Assembly: GCA_021163945.1 (NCBI GenBank)
Contig: JAGGTC010000077.1
Span: 1-13,362, forward strand
Source: Deltaproteobacteria bacterium
Lineage (GTDB): Bacteria > Desulfobacterota > Desulfofervidia > Desulfofervidales > DG-60
Direction of reading: 5' to 3'
Length of the DNA: 13,362 bases
Of the stretch, positions 7,301-13,362 are shown one piece after another; the stretch's first letter is position 1, and the number at the start of each line of letters is the position of its first letter. Position numbers and translations under genes: made by a program. The notes under the pieces are model-generated. The model had not been told where the DNA came from, made no database searches, and saw only the letters and a list, made by a program, of their open reading frames with translations.

Positions 7301-7677
7301 GGTCTTTACGTGGGATTGGTGAAATATTCATAGGGGCTTTTATCTTGGGCATATATTGGCAGTACATCTTCCCTATGGTGCATCAAGGAAACGACATCGG
7401 CGCGATGTTTCTGGAGAGCACGATAATTTTCGCCGTGGCACGGGGCATCGCTAAATTCTTGATGTACACCCAAGGAGAAGCATTCTCACTGCGCAGGAAG
7501 ACAATTGCGGAAATTCTGATTGGTGGGTCCATTACAACAATTACGTGGCAGTACATACTCCCGAATTTACCAAAGATCGGATTTACTTTTTGGACGGGTT
7601 CCACGGAGCAGATTTTCATAGCTTCCTTCCTAATCTATGTGTTCGCTAAGTACTTTGCGAAGGTGATTGTATGGTGA
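7297..7677 (+). CDS. internally duplicated four-helix membrane protein
   Basis: 126 residues. I prefer ATG 7297, which overlaps the previous stop as ATGA, to the in-frame ATG 7270; neither has a strong Shine-Dalgarno, though GGGAG lies at 7281-7285. The protein is a tandem duplication of a two-helix unit. E9, G13, WQYI 21-24 and P26 recur exactly 63 residues later as E72, G76, WQYI 84-87 and P89. ARGIAK (48-53) matches AKYFAK (117-122) after a six-residue longer loop. Each unit is helix, Pro, polar loop, helix ending in basic residues. It overlaps the next gene by seven bases. Family not recognised. It may be a virion membrane protein, possibly related in plan to two-helix coat proteins. Confidence 0.78.
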   Translation: MRSLRGIGEIFIGAFILGIYWQYIFPMVHQGNDIGAMFLESTIIFAVARGIAKFLMYTQGEAFSLRRKTIAEILIGGSITTITWQYILPNLPKIGFTFWTGSTEQIFIASFLIYVFAKYFAKVIVW

Positions 7678-8795
7678 ACTTAAGCAAATTAAAGGAAACA
7701 ATCAAGAAAGGATTGAGAATAAGACCTAGCAAAAGACCACCTATCGAGGTGGCGTACCAGAAATACAAGCAAGTATCGAGAAGTTCAATTCTGGACTGGT
7801 TGATATTTGGATTGTTCGCAGTGCTTCTATTGCTTCCAAGCATTATAGACAACTATGCGCCGTATCTTGCGCCGTACAAGGGACAACTTATGTTCGGTGG
7901 CTATATCATTATGCTCGGCTTGATGATAGGGGCCACAGAGATATACAAAATCAACAGGACGCGCTCGCGGTACTTCATAAAAGCAAGAATAAATATGCCA
8001 TCACGGCCGACATTCGAGACGCAATTTGAACTCGTGCCCGATAAAGAAGGCACACTGTATGAGATACCCATCAACATTGACAAGCGTGGCTTCTTGGAGT
8101 TCGTGGCCACCAAGAAAAAGAGATTGACGCAAGACGATAAGGTGCGAATTGAGGAGGGCGAAGAGACAATCAAGGGAAAATATCATGCCTACTTCATTAA
8201 AGATACAGTGCAAAACGTGCGCATGATTTGGCTGATGCCCTTCGAGTTCTTCAAGGGTATGGCCTTCGAAAAAGGAAAAGTCACCATTGCGGGCGAAGAT
8301 GTTGATGCTCTCGTTGCACATGTAACGTTAGACTTCAAGCGTAAAGTGCCGTACAAGGACTTTGAAGAAGAATTGGACGAGGACGGAAAAGCAAAGAACG
8401 TAAAATTAGTAGAGGAAATAGTAGATTTATTCGAGGTTGTGGATTCGCCGTGGCACCGCAACTACCGTATGGAGCGTACAATCACGGACATGGAGGCCAG
8501 AGAAGTTATGATGGAATTCGACAAGCTTATCGCGTCGAAATACATTGATACGGTTCAAGCATTGTGGGACAAAAACTTAGAATTGCAAGAGAGATTAGAT
8601 GAGACGCAAGTGTCCACTGTTTCACTCGCTAGTGAAATGGCCACACAGGAGACGGAAGTCAAAGATCAGTTAATGCTTTACGGCTTAAAGGATTTAGACA
8701 AGAGAAAGAGAGAGGAGCGGTTGGAAGACATCTTTCTCGGCGGTATTATCGCAACAGTAATTATCTTTCTACTAATGAACTTGGGATTTCTGTGA
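7671..8795 (+). CDS. membrane protein with soluble domain and coiled coil, unknown function
   Basis: 374 residues from ATG 7671, with AAGGTG just upstream at about 7660-7665. The N-terminal 37 residues are basic and proline-containing. Two transmembrane helices lie at about 40-60 and 72-92, followed by a basic loop (INRTRSRYFIKARI), a mixed alpha/beta soluble domain (about 105-285), a helical, probably coiled-coil segment (about 290-350, DKNLELQERLDETQ) and a final transmembrane helix ending exactly at the C-terminus (about 353-373, FLGGIIATVIIFLLMNLGFL). The bulk is probably cytoplasmic or virion-interior. It sits between the small membrane proteins and the ATPase module, so a scaffold linking membrane to DNA machinery is one possibility. 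No family recognised. Confidence 0.82.
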   Translation: MVNLSKLKETIKKGLRIRPSKRPPIEVAYQKYKQVSRSSILDWLIFGLFAVLLLLPSIIDNYAPYLAPYKGQLMFGGYIIMLGLMIGATEIYKINRTRSRYFIKARINMPSRPTFETQFELVPDKEGTLYEIPINIDKRGFLEFVATKKKRLTQDDKVRIEEGEETIKGKYHAYFIKDTVQNVRMIWLMPFEFFKGMAFEKGKVTIAGEDVDALVAHVTLDFKRKVPYKDFEEELDEDGKAKNVKLVEEIVDLFEVVDSPWHRNYRMERTITDMEAREVMMEFDKLIASKYIDTVQALWDKNLELQERLDETQVSTVSLASEMATQETEVKDQLMLYGLKDLDKRKREERLEDIFLGGIIATVIIFLLMNLGFL

Positions 8796-8804
8796 GGTGA
8801 TGTT

Positions 8805-9635
8805 ATGTCGAATCCAATGATTGACAAGAAGATGATGGAAGAGCTCCTTGAGGACTTACGAAAGCAGATAGGCATGGAGCAGTGGGCGTTTATTGTTCAC
8901 TCCGCACGATTCGACCCTGCAACCTATGCACTTGCAGGTGAATTGCGGCCGAACGCAAAAATTGTTGCGTTACGATATATTCTTATGAACGCATACAAAT
9001 CAGTATGGGCAATGACTCTCAAGGCGAAAACACTCTACAAAAAGTACATGAAGCGCCGCAAGGTCTACGTGGAAATCAAGCAAAAAAAACTGACGCAGAA
9101 TCCCGACGGGACGATAGATGTAAAGATCATCACGCGCAAGATAAAGAAATATCCCGACGCCACTGCAAAAGCTAAGCATTTTTACAAGTGCTACAAACAA
9201 CTACTCAGAAGGGCACTTCACATAAAGAATATCATTGATGCACTTTCCACACCGATTATGGGCTTCTATCAGAAACCGCCACAGGTTATTTTAACTAATG
9301 AAGGCATCGCGAAGAAGGAAAGCTACTTCTTCACGAACGATAAATTCGCGAAAATTAAACAAGAAGTAGAGGCAATTGTGGGCGCGCAGAATCCCGTTGT
9401 GGCATCAACAAGCGCATTAGGCGAAACGGAAAGACCAATCGCCGATGCTCTGCGGAGAAAGCTAGAGAAACAAAAAGAGGAATTCAAACGCGCATTGATA
9501 GAGCCCGAAGAATTCCTGTTCGAAGACGATGAGGAATTAGAAAAAATGGACCTGGAGGAGGAAAAACAAGAAAAATCCCCACAACCACAAGAAAAAAATG
9601 TAGAAGATGAAGAGCCAGAGGTTGAGTTCAGATGA
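8805..9635 (+). CDS. basic helical protein with acidic C-terminal tail, unknown function
   Basis: 276 residues from ATG 8805, with GAGGTG at 8794-8799, which overlaps the previous stop. Residues 1-190 are helical and rich in Lys/Arg (KTLYKKYMKRRKVYVEIKQKK, with KIITRKIKKYP following). From about 215 the protein becomes charged-helical, and from about 235 strongly acidic (EDDEELEKMDLEEEK, EDEEPEVEFR). No membrane segment or catalytic motif is visible. It overlaps the ATPase gene by ATGA (9632-9635), so the two are probably made in equal amounts and may work together. A basic body with an acidic tail fits a DNA- or capsid-interacting partner; this is inference. Confidence 0.8.
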   Translation: MSNPMIDKKMMEELLEDLRKQIGMEQWAFIVHSARFDPATYALAGELRPNAKIVALRYILMNAYKSVWAMTLKAKTLYKKYMKRRKVYVEIKQKKLTQNPDGTIDVKIITRKIKKYPDATAKAKHFYKCYKQLLRRALHIKNIIDALSTPIMGFYQKPPQVILTNEGIAKKESYFFTNDKFAKIKQEVEAIVGAQNPVVASTSALGETERPIADALRRKLEKQKEEFKRALIEPEEFLFEDDEELEKMDLEEEKQEKSPQPQEKNVEDEEPEVEFR

Positions 9636-11230
9636 GCGCGGAAATACGGCCGAACTTCGAGACACTCCCGATTCATGAGGTGCAGGAGAAAATCCATGAG
9701 GATAAAGAAAGAGAGTTAAGGTGGGCAAACAAGGACAATATCACGGCGCACTACGTCTTTTGGGGCAGTATCATCAAGGCGATTCAGTGGAGCTTGAACT
9801 TATATATTCGAATCTGGGGGCCACGCGGACTAGGGAAATCCGAGACCGCAATGTCCATCGCCGTGGGTATTCATAATATTGCTAGGAAGTTAGGGCTGAA
9901 GGCAAAAATTATTACTACTTTTTCTTTTGAAAAGACTCTCGAGGTTCTCACCGAGCTGTCGAAAATACTAGACAAGATGAGAGATGAGCAAGGAAACGTA
10001 AAATCCGACACCGTTTTTGTAATCGTCCAAGATGAAATGTCGTATTTAATGGGTGAAGGATCCATAAACACAATGAGAGCAATCATTAACATCCTGAACC
10101 AAGCCCGTGTTGCGCGGGTATTTCTTATTATTATCTCGCCACGACGTGAGGAATTCGGGCAACTGTCAGGTCACGCCGATATAATTTTAGAGGCAAAGCG
10201 CCGAGAAAATACCTTGCGAATGAATCAGTTGCGATTATGGACGCGTACCGAATGGCCCGTTGGCTGGCTGTATATACCACTCCACCGGTATGAAAAATTG
10301 CGCGAGAGATACGAAAAGGCAAAATGGGATAACCTACTCAAGTTGATGGCCCAAGGAGGAATATCAAAGGCAACTTCCACACAAATGTTCCACGAGATAG
10401 CACAGAAATTCATCAAATATGTGCAGGAAAAGAACATACCACTCACACCGCGAAAACTCATGGAGGCGTTCGAGGACTTCGTTATCGATTTCAATATACC
10501 CTTCATCACAACAAAAACATACGAGCGCGCGAAAGGATACTGCGTCCGAAAAGCGCTCGCGGAAATCACTGAATCCCAGCCCACAGAAGTGAACAAGGAT
10601 ATATTCGGCCGACCTTCTGGCGAATTGATATTCAAGAAGACGCAAGAAATCGACGATATAGAGTTCGTTAATGAAGTCTATAAGGCGGCAATCGAGATAT
10701 TCGAGGGGCGCAAAATCTCGTTCTACAAGTTGCGCCGTGAAATGATAGACGCGTGGTATGACTACTACTATAAAGGAATGACTATGGACGCCACCGCGGA
10801 TAAGTACGGTTTGAACCACGAAACCACACTAACCAACGCCTATAAAAGTGGTGGCTGGTTCAGCGTCGTCCGCGAAGAGATTTTGGGCTACGCCGTCGAA
10901 ATTGCATTAACTCGCACCTATCTAAAGGGATTCAAAGTTGTCGGCGGAAACAATCCCAATATGCCAGATCTAATAAACGGTGAAACGCCCGAAAAATCCG
11001 ATGTCTGGGTGGAAGTCAAAAGTCGCCACCGTGACACCTATCCAACCGCGGACATGATAAACCGCGCAGAAAGAGAGTTCTTGCAACAAAACCGCGGAAA
11101 ACTGTACCTGATAATCTTCATCTTGCGCAAAAAATCAGCACCTGGCGGGCCGAGAGTAATCTCAAGCCTCCGGACCTACGAAGTAATCCTACGCGAAAAA
11201 CAAGAGGAAAAAGAAGAACAAAAAGAATAA
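9632..11230 (+). CDS. P-loop ATPase fused to helix-turn-helix and PD-(D/E)XK-like nuclease; candidate packaging or genome-processing enzyme
   Basis: 532 residues from ATG 9632. The P-loop is GPRGLGKS (63-70). Walker B is VFVIVQDE (128-135), with Glu135 as likely catalytic base, and a hydrophobic strand ending in polar residues (VFLIIISPRR, 163-172) is a plausible sensor strand. Residues about 376-410 (KGMTMDATADKYGLNHETTL, then a GGW) look like a helix-turn-helix. The C-terminal domain has E423 in a helix, GFKVVGGN, the dyad P445-D446, and E461-V-K463 within VWVEVKSR, followed by a helix: the PD-(D/E)XK restriction-endonuclease fold pattern. ATPase, winged-helix and nuclease in this order also occur in the archaeal ATPase-DUF234 type (COG1672/COG1373), which is the main alternative relative. 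ATPase plus nuclease is also what terminases combine. It is the last gene of the plus-strand block and is followed by T-tracts. Confidence 0.85.
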   Translation: MSAEIRPNFETLPIHEVQEKIHEDKERELRWANKDNITAHYVFWGSIIKAIQWSLNLYIRIWGPRGLGKSETAMSIAVGIHNIARKLGLKAKIITTFSFEKTLEVLTELSKILDKMRDEQGNVKSDTVFVIVQDEMSYLMGEGSINTMRAIINILNQARVARVFLIIISPRREEFGQLSGHADIILEAKRRENTLRMNQLRLWTRTEWPVGWLYIPLHRYEKLRERYEKAKWDNLLKLMAQGGISKATSTQMFHEIAQKFIKYVQEKNIPLTPRKLMEAFEDFVIDFNIPFITTKTYERAKGYCVRKALAEITESQPTEVNKDIFGRPSGELIFKKTQEIDDIEFVNEVYKAAIEIFEGRKISFYKLRREMIDAWYDYYYKGMTMDATADKYGLNHETTLTNAYKSGGWFSVVREEILGYAVEIALTRTYLKGFKVVGGNNPNMPDLINGETPEKSDVWVEVKSRHRDTYPTADMINRAEREFLQQNRGKLYLIIFILRKKSAPGGPRVISSLRTYEVILREKQEEKEEQKE

Positions 11231-11260
11231 CATTTTTACTCTTTTTTTGATATTTTTCTG
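11231..11260 (+). terminator. T-rich terminator of the plus-strand block
   Basis: Immediately after the ATPase stop are three T-runs (TTTTT, TTTTTTT, TTTTT) within about 28 bases and no hairpin, as is typical of archaeal intrinsic termination. Confidence 0.55.
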
Positions 11261-11348
11261 AAAAATCGTTATCATTATTTTTTGTATGAATCCCTGGGCC
11301 TCAGATTTGAAATTCATCATCGGCCCAAGGAAAGGAGGTGAAAACGAA

Positions 11349-11420
11349 ATGGCCCGAGTACGCCACTTCCTCCAGATGAAGATCCATGGCCAAATAAGAA
11401 TATCACACGGCAAGATATAA
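11349..11420 (+). CDS. possible 23-residue basic microprotein
   Basis: ATG 11349 to TAA 11418-11420, with one of the best Shine-Dalgarno sites in the window (AAGGAGGTG, about 11332-11340), eight bases upstream. The peptide MARVRHFLQMKIHGQIRISHGKI is basic with alternating hydrophobic residues. Just upstream TGGGCC (11295-11300) and GGCCCA (11322-11327) form a 6-base inverted repeat that could fold in the leader. No clear TATA box is visible. It is either a real microprotein or leader peptide, or the remnant of a longer gene. Confidence 0.35.
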   Translation: MARVRHFLQMKIHGQIRISHGKI

Positions 11421-11436
11421 AAAGTCCGACAGAAAG

Positions 11437-11461
11437 TTCCGTTTTAAATCGGAATCTTCCG
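11437..11461. promoter_or_regulatory. palindromic site with repeated TTCCG/CGGAA half-sites
   Basis: TTCCGTTTTAAATCGGAA (11437-11454) is an almost perfect 18-base palindrome with one mismatched pair and a TTTAAA core. A further TTCCG follows at 11457-11461, and a fourth half-site CGGAA at 11495-11499. Such clusters can be operators or replication-initiator sites. The TTTAAA core could itself act as a TATA element. Confidence 0.45.
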
Positions 11462-11469
11462 TCCCAAAC

Positions 11470-11497
11470 CCGAAAGTATGACATACGTCATACTCGG
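11470..11497. repeat. inverted repeat, 11 paired bases with a 2-base bulge
   Basis: GTATGAC (11476-11482) and GTCATAC (11487-11493) are perfect arms around a 4-base loop ATAC. CCGA (11470-11473) and TCGG (11494-11497) extend the stem across a two-base AA bulge. In the minus-strand transcript the T-tract at 11498-11520 precedes it. Confidence 0.6.
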
Positions 11498-11520
11498 AAA
11501 GAAAAAAAAAGAAAAAGTGA
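11498..11520 (-). terminator. T-rich terminator of the minus-strand block
   Basis: On the minus strand the sequence just after the stop of the 11525-12076 gene holds runs of five, nine and three T within about 20 bases. This fits archaeal termination. Confidence 0.5.
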
Positions 11521-11524
11521 AAAG

Positions 11525-12076
11525 TCATTTCCTCCTAAGTGTATATACTTGTATGTTGTTCCATTCAAGCCCCCAATTATTTGTTGACATATCCTCTCGT
11601 ACAAAAAAGATCTTATCTTTCCATCGCCATATCTCCCACTTTATATACAATCCATAGCCTGTTATTTCACCTTTGAAAAGTTGCTTGCCTTTTTTTATTG
11701 TAGCAATTAGTTTATATATGTCGACATCGCCTTCATAGCCTTGTCCATCCCGTATATAACAAGAAGATGGCCCTGTAACTGTTGCCCACTCTGAATATTT
11801 TTTTATTTGTGATAACTCTTTCTTTTTTTCCAACGCCATCAAAACTAAGTACTGCAAGTATTTTCTTTGGATATCATCCTTATTCTTCTCTACAACATCT
11901 CGTAAGTCTATGCCCTTTTCTCTTGCACGTTGTAATTCGTATTCATCAAGCCCATCTCTAAAATAGTCATATCTCCACTCTGGGGCAACCAAAAAGAACC
12001 ATTCGCCCCACATACCACCGATTTGTAAGACTAACCTATCATGATCAATTTCTATGTAAACTTCTTCACCGTTCAT
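11525..12076 (-). CDS. Trp/Tyr-rich soluble protein, unknown function
   Basis: 183 residues. I start at ATG 12076-12074 because GAGGTG (12088-12083) lies six bases upstream; an in-frame GTG at 12085 is inside that site. The N-terminal part is beta-like and rich in Trp (GGMWGEWFFLVAPEWRYDYF). The middle is a charged helix region (ELQRAREKGIDLRDVVEKNK, continuing to about residue 95). The C-terminal part is beta-like again (YGLYIKWEIWRWKDKIFFV). No membrane span, zinc motif or catalytic signature is seen. The upstream gene ends 22 bases before its start, with a run of nine T (on this strand) in the gap. The protein is unrecognised; it is probably cytoplasmic and may be a regulator or host-interaction protein. 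Confidence 0.75.
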   Translation of the reverse strand: MNGEEVYIEIDHDRLVLQIGGMWGEWFFLVAPEWRYDYFRDGLDEYELQRAREKGIDLRDVVEKNKDDIQRKYLQYLVLMALEKKKELSQIKKYSEWATVTGPSSCYIRDGQGYEGDVDIYKLIATIKKGKQLFKGEITGYGLYIKWEIWRWKDKIFFVREDMSTNNWGLEWNNIQVYTLRRK

Positions 12077-12098
12077 CTTTTTCACCTCTAAAAAAAAA

Positions 12099-13112
12099 TT
12101 ACTTGTACTCCACCTCCCACTCTTCAGGGGAGGAGAGTTTCAGATAAGTGGGTAACCATTCCCAGAATAAATTATCAAATTCCTCACTGTTTGTATCAAT
12201 TCCTTTTTCTTCGGCCTCTTGCATTGCACGCTCGTAGGCTTCATAAAACGCCGAGACAGCGTCCCCGATAATCTCGGGGCGTAATACTCTTGTTGTATGA
12301 TTTGCAATACGCAAACTAACGTTGGGTTCTGACATCGTAACAAAGAAGGATATTTTTATCAAGACGTCATCGGCAATCAACGCGTAGTCGATGTCCTCCC
12401 AGTCAAGGGCTATCCCTACATGCCCTTTCACTATTTCCAAGTATTTCGATAGCTCCTCTGAGTCGTCGGGTTCACCGTTCACCATGAACCCCTTTATGGG
12501 GTCCCACTCGATTTTTAGTATATTAGACAACATTCGGCGGAACTTGTCAACAAATAGGTTACTGTACCTTGAGAAGTTCTCGTATTGTATTTCATTAAGC
12601 TTCATACTAATACTCCTTGTTAAGGATCCTTGTAGAAACTTCTTTTTGTCGTCGTCACAAAGGTAATCTTTGTATCTCCTGGCTATTTTTCTAAGTAAGC
12701 CCTTGTCTTTTGCTACGATTGTTAAATCATTCTCCACCACATTATCCCAATCGTTCTCATAGTGACGATAAAGTACGATGGTGTTGTGATTTTTTATCAT
12801 ATATATGTATTCATCATCGTTTATCGTCGGGTAGTCATATTGCTTACTATGTTTCACGAGTTTGAACTCACCATCTACTATCGCCCATTCTTCATTGCAA
12901 TAGTAGAAACTTGGCCCTGGACGGACCCCATCTATTAACTGAATCTTCCGTGTCATTTTTTTACTCCATTCAAGGTGAAGCTTAAAGTTTGGCTTGATTT
13001 TGAATTTCTCAATTATCCCACAAATTTTTTCAAAGCTTAGATCCTCCCATCTTTTTACCTCTCCAGAGGTTGGGAGGGGAGCCTCTGGGCGAGGGGTCTC
13101 ATTTGCCTCCAT
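12099..13112 (-). CDS. soluble acidic protein, unknown function
   Basis: 337 residues from ATG 13112. That start has an AGGTG about six bases upstream. An earlier in-frame ATG at 13205 has no Shine-Dalgarno and would overlap the preceding gene and run through a GC-rich hairpin, so I reject it. A proline-rich N-terminus (about residues 4-16) precedes a soluble alpha/beta body with many Asp, Glu, Lys and Tyr. Visible stretches include VKHSKQYDYPTINDDEYIY, a Lys/Arg-rich helix LLRKIARRYKDYL and a Glu-rich helical end (EAYERAMQEAEEKGIDTNSE). No P-loop, helix-turn-helix or nuclease motif could be assigned with confidence. It shares an operon with the following gene. Function unknown. Confidence 0.75.
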   Translation of the reverse strand: MEANETPRPEAPLPTSGEVKRWEDLSFEKICGIIEKFKIKPNFKLHLEWSKKMTRKIQLIDGVRPGPSFYYCNEEWAIVDGEFKLVKHSKQYDYPTINDDEYIYMIKNHNTIVLYRHYENDWDNVVENDLTIVAKDKGLLRKIARRYKDYLCDDDKKKFLQGSLTRSISMKLNEIQYENFSRYSNLFVDKFRRMLSNILKIEWDPIKGFMVNGEPDDSEELSKYLEIVKGHVGIALDWEDIDYALIADDVLIKISFFVTMSEPNVSLRIANHTTRVLRPEIIGDAVSAFYEAYERAMQEAEEKGIDTNSEEFDNLFWEWLPTYLKLSSPEEWEVEYK

Positions 13113-13127
13113 TTTTCGACACCTGCC

Positions 13128-13152
13128 CCCCGCGTGCACGCAACACGCGGGG
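13128..13152. repeat. GC-rich perfect hairpin between two minus-strand genes
   Basis: CCCCGCGTG (13128-13136) and CACGCGGGG (13144-13152) are perfect 9-base inverted arms with a 7-base loop. An overlapping 10-base palindrome GCGTGCACGC (13132-13141) offers an alternative fold. On the minus strand it lies just before the Shine-Dalgarno of the 13112 gene and just after T-runs, so it could be an RNA processing site, translational control element or protein-binding site. Confidence 0.7.
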
Positions 13153-13159
13153 ATTGGCA

Positions 13160-13182
13160 GAAAAAGTGGAAAAAATGAAAAA
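13160..13182 (-). terminator. T-rich terminator after the partial minus-strand gene
   Basis: On the minus strand, directly after the TGA at 13185-13183, come T-runs of five, six and five separated by CA and CCAC. This would end or reduce transcription before the hairpin at 13152-13128. Confidence 0.45.
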
Positions 13183-13362
13183 TCATCGCCATACATTACA
13201 TTCATATTTTGTCAAAAGTTCCTTTAGGCCTCTTAATAAAAATTCAGTAAACTTCTCATCGTCATGTCTTTTCACGGCAACTACCCTATCAGGGACAGTT
13301 GAGAAGTTTGAGTTCGCATGTAATATCATTTTCATGTTGTCTTTCGTTATTTCTATTTTCAC
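13183..13362 (-). CDS. C-terminal part of an unknown protein (5' end outside window)
   Basis: The minus-strand frame is open from the window edge (13362) to TGA 13185-13183 and encodes 59 residues. These include KMILHANSNFSTVPDRVVAV, then a charged helix DDEKFTEFLLRGLKELLTKY and the end ECNVWR. The edge codon is GTG, but nothing upstream can be checked, so I treat it as a fragment. Composition and helix-like ending resemble a normal globular protein. No family recognised. It would be the first visible gene of the minus-strand block. Confidence 0.55.
   Translation of the reverse strand: MKIEITKDNMKMILHANSNFSTVPDRVVAVKRHDDEKFTEFLLRGLKELLTKYECNVWR

Noticed and set aside
10225..10819. Long minus-strand open frames (136 and 151 codons) opposite the ATPase
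   Set aside because: They lie fully within a motif-bearing plus-strand gene, have no Shine-Dalgarno and show reversed-codon composition; shadow frames.
11189..11413. Minus-strand 74-codon ORF ending in a poly-Phe stretch
   Set aside because: It overlaps the ATPase end and the T-tract, has no good ribosome site, and its composition is that of a reversed T-rich/Lys-rich region.
11406..11528. Minus-strand ORF of about 42 codons starting at ATG 11528 (ATGA overlap with the upstream stop, AGGAGG nearby)
   Set aside because: The Shine-Dalgarno is only two bases from the ATG, the peptide starts with a run of Phe from the T-tract terminator, and the rest crosses the palindrome cluster; it looks accidental.
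12263..12279. CCCCGA/TCGGGG inverted repeat
   Set aside because: It lies within coding sequence of the minus-strand gene and is short; nothing marks it as functional.
13113..13205. Upstream ATG 13205 extension of the 12099-13112 gene
   Set aside because: No ribosome site, overlaps the previous gene's end, encodes a Cys/Pro-rich stretch made by the GC hairpin; ATG 13112 has a proper AGGTG.

Overview
The window looks like part of an archaeal virus, provirus or other virion-forming mobile element. The signs are: strong GAGGTG-type Shine-Dalgarno sites in front of most genes, heavy use of ATA (Ile) and AGA (Arg), a TATA-like promoter (TTTATTTATT) before one gene, T-rich tracts after the operons instead of bacterial-style terminators, and a very large surface protein with more than thirty N-glycosylation sequons. 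No HK97-type capsid protein, canonical terminase, integrase, polymerase, tRNA, rRNA or CRISPR array is visible, so neither host nor virus family can be named from the sequence.

Layout. Positions 1-11230 hold one tightly packed plus-strand block. Its left part (1-1544) encodes a C-terminally anchored surface protein cut by the window edge, a multi-pass membrane protein, a small helical protein and a two-helix membrane protein. Positions 1534-6794 hold a giant spike- or fibre-like protein: signal peptide, N-terminal domain, two LamG-like lectin folds, two paralogous beta-sandwich modules, a long Asn-rich coiled-coil stalk, and a C-terminal transmembrane anchor. The reading frame of this gene is broken by a one-base shift inside the first LamG domain (about 3069-3093). 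After a small inverted repeat and a promoter comes a second run (6853-11230): a 48-residue glycine-rich two-helix membrane peptide (candidate major coat protein), a small basic protein resembling a family I remember from giant viruses (DUF5771-like), an internally duplicated four-helix membrane protein, a 374-residue membrane/coiled-coil protein, a basic protein with an acidic tail, and an ATPase fused to a helix-turn-helix and a PD-(D/E)XK-type nuclease. Many of these genes overlap by ATGA or a few bases, so they are probably translated together.

Positions 11231-11524 separate this block from a convergent minus-strand block. The gap holds T-tracts for both directions, a 23-codon ORF with a strong Shine-Dalgarno, and a cluster of palindromes. 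The minus-strand block (11525-13362) encodes two proteins I do not recognise and the C-terminal end of a third, with a GC-rich perfect hairpin between the last two.

Working model (inference): the plus-strand block is a virion module. The spike and membrane proteins would form the envelope and receptor-binding surface, the tiny membrane peptide would be the main coat protein, the basic protein would bind DNA, and the ATPase-nuclease would package or process the genome. The minus-strand genes are probably regulatory, early or host-interaction functions. Composition within the spike is mosaic (roughly 28-38% GC domains set between 50-53% GC linkers), which suggests that its receptor-binding modules are exchanged as cassettes.
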